A stretch of DNA of 15,926 bases from Sporodiniella umbellata (taxonomy: Eukaryota; Mucoromycota; Mucoromycetes; Mucorales; Rhizopodaceae): NCBI GenBank assembly GCA_025677835.1, contig JAIXMR010000188.1:1-15926 (forward strand), in the 5' to 3' direction. Position numbers and translations under genes: made by a program. Below are positions 8,926 through 15,926 of the stretch, in pieces (within the stretch, counting starts at the first letter, position 1; each line of letters starts with the position of its first letter). The notes under the pieces are model-generated. The model made no database searches and had not been told where the DNA came from. It was given only the letters and a program-made list of their open reading frames with translations.

Positions 8926-11737
8926 ATGTCAGAGCTCGAATCAGCGCAACTGATTATGGACCAAGTAAATGACTAAAGGCAAACAACAATTGACAATAAC
9001 ACCTCGCGTAGTATAATGCACTTCGAAAAGAAATTGAAGACTGTAATTTTGACAAAGCGCTTCAGATATTCTTATCCTTGTAAGTGTTTATGACTCAACC
9101 TGTATATAAAGATTGAAAGAGAGAGGATGATAGACTCAGGATTATCTTAGACAGTCTGGCGATTTCCGACATCCAGCCTTTCAAGCGTTTGCCGCGGAGA
9201 TGTCGGATCACTTGAACCCTGAGTTGGGCACACCTCTAAGCAGTAGGAGACCGTTCATGCACTTCATCTTTTTTTTTATTTTACTTGTCGATTGACCTAT
9301 TCTCGTATGAACATTAGGGTTTTTTTCAACCTTGCCAGTCTTGATTCAATCCAATATTATCGAGTTTGCGAAAGGTAAGTGGAGGCTATAGTCTGGACCC
9401 AACCGACGTCTATTAGATCATTACGAAAGAGCTCAAGAACATGGCTCGATATTCAAACTCTTGCACATCTACATCACCTATTATCCAAGATACGCATACA
9501 AATACCTGGTAAGTTGATTCTATGGATCTAGAAACGATGGCTCACCTCTTATCAAAGATTGAAGCCATCAACCTATTGATCTTGAGCGCCCAAAAATCCG
9601 AAGAAAAACAAGAGGTGATTTCGATTCTTGTGACCGACTTGTTCCCCCGTCTCTGCAAACAAAAGCTGGTGCTCGTTCAGCGAGATATCAAGTCCACGGC
9701 CGAATGGATCCATCTTCCCTACCCACTCTTTGAACAGTTTTTACTTTTAGGGCAACGGTTTTATATCAAGCAACATCTCTGGCCGGAAGCCATTGAATTT
9801 ACCGAGACCATGTTGATGGCCTGTGGCTATCCGTGTGCTAGAACGCTTCAGGATTTGAAGGGTCATCGGGGTGTGATTCAGGTAGAAGACAACGAGGATT
9901 TTGGCATTATGGCCACAGTCATGTGTGAATACATGGCGGCCACTTGTCAGTTTGTGCAGTACGGTTGCAACTACTATCATGCTGTGTGCCGCCCTCAGGA
10001 CGAGGTACAATCCTGTCTGATTCCCATCTGCAACTTTCAAAAGGGGGAGGTAGAAGAAGACCAACACCGACAGAAGAAGATGCGGATCAGTTCCGATGAT
10101 GATCTGGGCAGCCTCGAAAAAGAACGGAGTCAGGGTTTGGATTCTTATTGCGTACAGGGCGTAGATGATACCCTACAGGTCCTCAGCAGAGCCGCCGATT
10201 GCTTACGACATCTTGTCGAACTCTGGCAGTGGGCGACAGAGAAACTATCGACAGAAGAAATCGTGGATCATTTCGGGAGTTGGGAACAAGGTAAAACAGG
10301 CGTCCTCTGCGACTGTATTGATTGATTCTAGAAATACCATAGAATTATGCAGAGTCATTGATTCTTACAAGCTACCTTTCGAAATGCACAACGCTATCCT
10401 TCTTGTAAGAAGTGATCTGGCCCTTTCTTCGGTAAGTCGCGCCTTGTTTTGAATCCTTTTGATCATTGACAAGCCAAACGTTTTTTTTTTTTTATAAGCC
10501 GTCCATTGCAGGAAACCTGGCCAAGGCCTTAGAGCTATCACAGAGCATATGTGATCGAATTGAGAATCAGCGGAAAAAAAAAAAAGAAGTGGACAATATT
10601 CCTTTCATGTTTGCTTTTCGTGTACTATACAACATCAGCATCATCTACCTCTTGGTTGGCAGTCTACAGGTAAAACCAATAATAATAATAATAAAAAAAA
10701 AAAAAAAAAAAAAAAAACAAAAAAAAAACAAAATAGGGGGAAATGGCTAATAAAAATTCTATTTGTTTTTTTTTTTTTTTTTTTTTTTTTTTATATATAA
10801 AAAAGCAATCCACATTGGAAGTATCCATCATTCTCTCCGTATTCCCCATTCCAAACGAACTCAATGAGATACACTTTTTGATGGACGAAATTGATTGCCG
10901 TACGGTGGCTAATGTATTTCATGGAAGAGAGTTTGGCCTGATGAGAGTCACACAAGAAGGATTGGTAGCCAGATGTATCAAACATCTCATTGTCGGTCTG
11001 GATAACGAATCAGAGCAGAAAGGCGGCATGGCTTCGATTGACTCTGCCCTGCGATGGGACGAAAAGGCAGGGAACATGATTGTGATGATGCAGTATGGCT
11101 GGCCCTATTGGAATAAAAGAACAAGCCTATGGCAAAAGGTGATGACCAAAATGGGCGAAAAACGAATCTTCAAGAACCGAGAGTTCCTCGAATATCTCTA
11201 CAGTAAGATGGGCACTCTTACACAAACCCTACTGACTCTATTCTAGTACATGACGTTTTACAAGGCCTGCTTCAGGTCCATCTATCAAACACAGTCATCA
11301 TGGATATCATTCCCCCTGAATTCGCATTGAAAGGCAGCTATCAACATCTCGTCTCTCGACCCAACAACAAACCTTTTGAGCAAGACAAAAAATCTTTATA
11401 CCAACCTAGCTTTTCCAACACAATCCTGCCCAGCACCAGCATGTCCCCCTCGTGGTATTCCGCCTCAACTCAGAAAAATTCCTTTGCGAGATGGATGTCC
11501 CCCTCGTTTTATTACAGCCGACCCGCCACAGCTGTAGTGTTACCTGAGGATGATGAAATACAAAAAGTAGAGCCCACCACTCTATTCAAAGGCAATTGTG
11601 TACCTCGGGAAATCGTCACTCGATGCTTAGAATACCGAATGACCGAATATTCGCCCAAAATTACCCCGCAACGCATGAGACATGTTTTGCAGAGGTTTTT
11701 GAAAAATTTGGTTTTAAAAGCCAACGAGGAGACTTAA
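8926..11737 (+). CDS. INTS10: probable Integrator complex subunit 10 homologue
   Basis: Ten exons: 8926-8964, 9012-9079, 9151-9242, 9318-9374, 9417-9508, 9558-10290, 10343-10431, 10499-10669, 10806-11202, 11247-11737. They give 742 aa (human INTS10: 710), mostly helical with no membrane segment. From memory of the human protein, matching blocks occur in the same order. F-x-T-L-P-x-x-[IV]-Q at 69-77 is followed by LL...[FY]P near 109. An LPxxLFEQF-like block precedes RFYI. An acidic S-S-D-D-D at 294-298 follows a basic KK. G-x-x-I-V-M-M-Q-x-x-W-P falls at 536-547. V-L-x-R-F-x-x-N ends the protein near 726-733. Known role of the family: with INTS13/INTS14/INTS15 it forms a peripheral module of Integrator, which cleaves snRNA and other RNA polymerase II transcripts in the nucleus. 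Identity by eye is low, so another helical-repeat protein is the alternative. Splice calls at exons 3, 7 and 8 depend on choosing the frame-preserving acceptor. Confidence 0.6.
10670..10805 (+). other. 136-nt intron carrying A25 and T27 tracts
   Basis: Intron 8 of the INTS10-like gene is about twice the usual length. It contains an AAT microsatellite (10679-10692), A25 (10693-10717), and T27 (10766-10792), 48 nt apart. Pairing of the two tracts in the pre-mRNA would bring the splice sites together and restore a normal functional intron length. The acceptor ataaaaaag at 10805 is chosen because it joins GSLQ to QSTLEV in frame. Confidence 0.6.
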
Positions 11738-11751
11738 ATTGCTTTATAAAC

Positions 11752-11785
<34 letters not shown>

Positions 11786-11888
11786 ATCACTCTTTTCTGT
11801 TCATTGTTTTCTGGCTATTTTTTTCTTTTTTTTTTTTTTTTTTTTTTTTTTGAGCAAAAAGGAAAACAAATACACACATTTATATATC

Positions 11889-11937
<49 letters not shown>

Positions 11938-11992
11938 GACATTATCTCTCTTTATTTATTTACTCTTTTTTTCATAACAATATAATAAACAA
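11738..11992. repeat. spacer with A31, T26, TA and GATA repeats
   Basis: The 255-bp space between two plus-strand genes is nearly all low complexity: A31 (11753-11783), T26 (11826-11851), an AT/TATA run (about 11880-11921) and AGAT units (11924-11939). It must hold the 3' end of the upstream gene and the promoter of the next. Confidence 0.8.
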
Positions 11993-13123
11993 ATGACAAC
12001 ACGAACTTGGCCCTCATCGCATTCACCTACCAATGAACAGAGTATTCGAGATGAAGATAATTTTGACGTGGTTACTCTGAGTGAGCTACAACAAGGCGAG
12101 CTTTATATAGTAAAGATCAAACTTGTTACTATCGCTTTGTTTCAAGGTAAGAGGCAATCGTCCAAAAAAGTGTTATTAAACACACACACACACACACTAC
12201 ATTTAGGCTGGCAAGACGAAACGTGCTGTTTCTATGTTTTGAGTATGTCTGTCGGGTTCGTATTTGGCTTTAACCTTCTCTATAGGAACTGACCTGTCTG
12301 ATCCAACCCGGTGGTCTGAAGCCAAGTAAGCGTTGATGGATTGTTAGAAAGACACTGACCTTCTTTTTTGGGTAGATATTTGCCCAACAACTTTGACGCC
12401 TACCCTGCCTTTGACCGTGCTGGCAATCCTTCGATTCAGCTATGGACCCAACAACTCAAGTCGGCCATTCCCTCTAACTGGTTTAGTCTTTTTGAAGAGG
12501 CCAAAATGATCCAAAGCCAATGGTATGGATACGAGCCTAATGCAGTCGACGCCCCATATGAACCGCCCCTTGCTGATCGTGAGGCACTCGTATCGCCTTC
12601 TCAACTATCGTATTCAGGCGCCGAACGAATGGAAGACCAGACCAAGACTGAACCCTTCAAGACCGAGGTCGACCCACAAATCACTTCGCAAAAGCCTAAC
12701 CAACTGCAGCCCTCTGAAACACAGGCAAAAGACAGTGGCGACGACCAAGAGATTATACCACGTTCTTCTTCTCTGCCTGGGGACAGAATTGCACAAAGAA
12801 AGTCTTGGTCGTCTTTCTTTTTGAAAAAGAAGAAATCTAAAAAGTCACTCCGGGAAAAAAGGGAAAGTGTGCCTGTGGATACCTATCCTACCTTGGCAGA
12901 AAGAACAGAGACCCAAGAACGTTTAACAGCCCCTCCGCCTGAGGAACATGCGAAAATAAACAAGAAAAAACCTTTGGATTCTGAAAAGCCTTTGCTCAAC
13001 TTGCATACCCAAACCAACCTGGAGACCGATACCTTCATGGACTTTCGTCTGGCCTTGGCTTTCTTGGATAACACACCTTTGGATCCTATCGCTGACTTTG
13101 GCCAACAAAAGCTAGTAACATGA
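11993..13123 (+). CDS. uncharacterised 325-aa protein with basic C-terminal half
   Basis: Exons 11993-12146, 12207-12242, 12286-12325 and 12376-13123 join in frame; exons 2 and 3 are only 36 and 40 nt. I do not recognise the family. The N-terminal third looks like a folded domain: VVTLSELQQGELYIVKIKLV, then GWQDETCCFYVL and DPTRWSEAKYLPNNFDAYPA, followed by a Trp-rich helical stretch (QLWTQQL, NWFSLFEE, SQWYGYEP). The rest is low-complexity and charged. RSSSLP at 206-211 is an exact match to the mode-1 14-3-3 motif R-S-x-S-x-P. Residues 226-240 are highly basic (LKKKKSKKSLREKRE), a possible nuclear or membrane-phospholipid signal. The C-terminus DFRLALAFLDNTPLDPIADF is hydrophobic and may be an interaction helix. 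No signal peptide or membrane segment is present. Intron 1 contains a CA microsatellite near 12180. Confidence 0.75.
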
Positions 13124-14346
13124 TATGCCCCCTTGATCCATGTTTTGATTATTACTATTATCATTATCTGTTTTTTTTTTTTATTATTATTATGTAAAAA
13201 AAAAAAAAAAAAAAAAAAAAGTTCTATTATTCCACTTTTTAATGCATGTCATTCAAAAAAAAAAAAACCTCCCATATTCTGATGTGATTTCTCTATCAGA
13301 GCAGCCAAACATATCACATCTCATTGAATATAGCATAGAATTCAAAAGCCATGAAGGGGCTCAGATCACAAACAGCGACCTCAGACACACTTTAGTGTCC
13401 ACTGCTCACATCTGCTTGCTTTCTATAAAAGGCAGGACGCCACAGACGCTTAGCATAGCCTGACCCTCTCACCTTTTCAACATTGCATTTTATATCAAAG
13501 TGATGTATTTATGGTGAGAAGTAATCGATAGGGATCTTTAAGCGCTTTAAAAAGAGTAAGAACTCCATTTCGATACCAAATATCCTTACAAAGACTACAC
13601 ACCGCGAAAGGCTAGTTCATGTCTGTGTTTAAACGTTCATAAATTGATTCAAAAGAACATTTCCTGTTGCGATCGTTATGATAGACTCTTACCCACAGCA
13701 GGGTTACTCTGTTTTAAATTAAAACGGTTGATATCATATATAGTTTGCATAGTTCCAACAACTCTGCATTTTTGGATTTGCGCCCTAAAATAAGAACTAC
13801 CATACCTTTCAAAGTGTCCATATACACCCAACTTACTTTCAAATGCCTGTGTAAAGACTTGGTTGATAAAACAAAAAACAAAAAAAAAAAAAAAAAAAAA
13901 AGACCGGCCTAATGAACCTCAAAACCCATATACAACCAGGCAGTTCCTATCGTAAATAGTGTTTTAAGAGAACTGTTTTTTTTTTTTTTTTTTTTTTAAT
14001 AGCAAGAAAAGTCAGTACATTTTTGGCACAAGGACAAGGCAAAAACCTAATAAGAGTGTTTAAACAGAAACATTGTATAGTCTTAAACCATCCAAACTCA
14101 AGACGATTTTTATACATGAGAGTAGTTGTTTTTATTTTTGAAGCGAATGGATAGGCTTTGTATTTCAAGAAAAAAAAAAGGGGGGCGAGGAGGGGCTATT
14201 TGTACACGCTCTGACAAAAAAAAAAAAAAAAAAAAAAGAAGCCAGGATACGCTTTGTTGTAATCTTTGACCTTAATATGTTGATAACAAATGTACCATTA
14301 AAGGACCCTTATGTTAATGACAGCGAAGATAGATTGTCTACTTCGC
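13124..14346. other. 1.2-kb spacer between convergent genes
   Basis: No supportable gene. Contents: TTA/TAT runs near 13148-13192, poly(A) at about 13196-13220 and 13254-13267, TATAAAAG at 13424-13431 without an obvious downstream ORF, inverted repeat GACAC...GTGTC (13384-13399), palindrome GTTTTAA-A-TTAAAAC (13711-13725), A20-type runs near 13881 and 14217, T20 near 13978, and an A-to-G polypurine run near 14170-14197. The stretch 13270-13680 is less AT-rich than its surroundings and could hold a decayed gene or a noncoding transcript, but nothing was recognised. Confidence 0.5.
14323..14346 (-). repeat. hairpin directly after the ATG17 stop codon
   Basis: On the minus strand GCGAAG-TAGA pairs with TCTA-T-CTTCGC across a CAA loop, giving ten base pairs with one bulged T. 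It starts at the first base after the TGA. It may be a 3'-UTR element, or chance. Confidence 0.5.
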
Positions 14347-15884
14347 TCATAGCCTGTCCACATTAAAATGTAAGCTTTTGTTCACCCACACTTTTTTAAT
14401 TACCTCTTGGACACTCTCAAGGGATAGAGTAGGCAGTTTGCTCTTATTGGTTTCAATTGTCACAGTCACTTTGGGAGGCAGGTCCTAGGCTTTATATTAA
14501 ATAACCTGCTGTTTAATCAAATGACATACATTGATAAAAGGACACAGCACTTCAGGTAAATACTCCCCATGCCTCGTAGACCATGACCTTCTCTGTTCCA
14601 GCTCATCTGGTTGTATTTATAAGTACCCAAAGTATAGAGGAAACCCTTACTTTTGTAGTTTTCCTCAAATATTCTGACTGCGTTCTCTTTCAAAAGCGTC
14701 AATTGAATGTCAGCTTGCTTCCTCCTTTCAATCTCTAGCAGCAACTGTTTGTAAGAAGAGGCATAAAACTTGTACCTGGTAGCTAAGGAAGAGAGCTGCT
14801 GGAAAGACACATTCAAATCGTTCTCTTTCTCCTCAATAACGACATGTGTGTTTAAAATCTTTTCGTATATGACTTGGGCCTTTCCACTTGTGTTCACACG
14901 CCTCAGATCGCATAAGATTTCCAATTGCGCTCTTTTCACTTGCGAACCAGCATTGAATTTCTCTTTGATACTCTCTCTAAAAGGTTGTTAGTAACCTCTG
15001 TAGAATAAAAAACGATTTTTGACTTGCGCAATATATCGAACTCTTGTAAAGGTGCTTTTTAAGTTGGATAGTATATCTGGTATATGATCGTCATCGTCTT
15101 CGAGTACAGATATGTCGAGCTCATTTCGTCGCTCCGGATTGGCTCTGTATATTCTAGTAGCCTCCACAATCTGATCATAGTGCTTTGTAAAATCCGTCAA
15201 AATCTCGGCCATTTTCTCAGTCTCGTCTCCTTGGGTCTTTAAGTTTTCGTGAACTGCAATATGGTCTGGTATATCGTACGACCTTAGCGCGTTTTGTGTA
15301 TGCGTTAAATTGGTGATAATGAGTGAAATTTGCTGAGACTGGTTGACTAAAGCATGACAGGCCATCTCCATTTCTCCTATTTGATCATCAGCCTGTCGTT
15401 GTAGTTCAATTATTGCTTCGTCCGATATGTGATCAAACAGTGTTTTGTCCGGACTATTGTCTTCATAACTTTGATCCTGGTTGGCTTTTAATATTCCTTT
15501 GTCAATCTTGCGCTCTTTTAACATATTGAATATTTTGGTAAGTTCCAACGTCAAGGACTGTAAAGTAGCTTCTTTCTCCTATACAGAAACGAAAATGTAA
15601 ATCTTTTGTTCGCCATTCAATAACGCTTTTGATTAAGATGCAATTACTTTGGTCTTAGCCTGGTATTCTTCTACTCTAGAATCGTTGAAGTCTTTTATTC
15701 TCTGTAAAGTAGTCAACTGCGACAAGATGTAGTTATTCAAAAACAGCAATTTGGGACTTATTTTATCAATAGCCTCAACATACTTCTCAGAAGCTTCACA
15801 AGATCTGTTGGCTTGCTCACAAACTTCTTTACCATCCGCCAAAGCTTTTTTGGAGCTCACAAAGAGATCAAACAATTCTTCCAT
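14347..15884 (-). CDS. ATG17: autophagy scaffold protein Atg17
   Basis: Scaffold of the Atg1 kinase initiation complex at the pre-autophagosomal structure; the fungal counterpart of FIP200/RB1CC1 (APG17 domain). Five exons (15884-15648, 15578-15028, 14976-14651, 14606-14530, 14484-14347) give 442 aa, near the yeast length (417). The protein is almost all amphipathic helix/coiled coil. Family-like features in order: SSKKALADGKEVCEQANRSC near the N-terminus, KISPKLLFLNNYILSQL, KTLFDHISDEAIIELQ (124-139), TKHYDQIVEATR around 211-219 with the typical H-Y-D-Q, LLLEIERRKQAD, and the C-terminal R-H-G-E-Y-L-P (383-389) ending in P-F-I-N-D-L-P-P. Intron 2 is read as a GC-AG intron. The last exon is read to the TGA at 14349-14347; an alternative donor at GAG/GTAATT could shorten it. 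The gene ends convergent with the unknown gene at 11993-13123. Confidence 0.9.
14977..15027 (-). other. GC-AG intron in ATG17
   Basis: The 51-nt intron starts GCAAGT, the classic strong GC donor, has a perfect TACTAAC branch sequence, and ends CTTTTAG. Exon 2 ends with two bases GC and exon 3 begins A GAG AGT, giving VRYIA-ESIKEKF in frame. The only GT donor of suitable spacing (GTCAAA, four bases further on) gives a frameshift with the same acceptor. Confidence 0.7.
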
Positions 15885-15926
15885 TCTCTTTTTTACAAAG
15901 AACTATACAAAGCGAATAAATTTCAA

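Noticed and set aside
8970..8976. TGACTAA, a Yap1/AP-1-like site near the reductase gene
   Set aside because: It lies inside intron 1 of the neighbouring gene, more than 600 bp from the reductase start, and a single 7-mer is weak evidence.
13424..13431. TATAAAAG as a promoter for an unknown gene
   Set aside because: No convincing ORF or splice-consistent exon series follows it, so it is noted only within the spacer description.
15024..15029. GT donor (GTCAAA) as an alternative for ATG17 intron 2
   Set aside because: With the TTTTAG acceptor it shifts the frame. The GC donor four bases earlier in the transcript has better consensus and the right phase.

Overview
The window is eukaryotic and almost certainly fungal. 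Genes are broken by many short introns (about 43-75 nt, a few longer where homopolymers sit inside) with GTA(A/T)G donors, TAG/CAG acceptors and some near-perfect branch sites such as TACTAAC. Gene density is high, and poly(A)/poly(T) tracts of 15-32 nt fill introns and intergenic DNA. The gene set (signal peptidase subunit 3, RuvB-like 1, glutathionyl-hydroquinone reductase, an APG17-type autophagy scaffold) and the style of the sequence suggest an early-diverging fungus such as Mucoromycota. That placement is inference; no ribosomal or mitochondrial marker is present.

Layout: (1) 1-38, minus: possible first 12 codons of a gene running off the left edge. (2) 39-1734: gene-poor, homopolymer-rich DNA. 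(3) 1735-2926, plus: five-exon secreted-type single-pass membrane protein with a KRE9/KNH-like ectodomain and a 22-nt exon. (4) 3264-4153, minus: three-exon, probably nuclear, coiled-coil protein of unknown function. (5) 4490-5320, plus: signal peptidase complex subunit 3, six exons. (6) 5458-7026, plus: RVB1, four exons. (7) 7111-8327, minus: ECM4/GTO-type glutathionyl-hydroquinone reductase, six exons, convergent with RVB1. (8) 8926-11737, plus: ten-exon gene for a 742-aa protein that I read as a fungal Integrator subunit 10. (9) 11993-13123, plus: four-exon gene for an unrecognised 325-aa protein. (10) 14347-15884, minus: five-exon ATG17 with a GC-AG intron.

All gene models were assembled by hand from reading frame, intron phase and splice consensus. 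In each, the exon lengths sum to a whole number of codons. The genes are mostly unrelated housekeeping functions, not an operon-like system: secretion (SPC3), chromatin and snoRNP assembly (RVB1), quinone/xenobiotic redox (GTO), autophagy (ATG17), and probably snRNA/transcription termination (INTS10-like). No mobile element, CRISPR array, rRNA or tRNA gene was found. The most noteworthy item is the Integrator-like gene, because Integrator is absent from yeasts.
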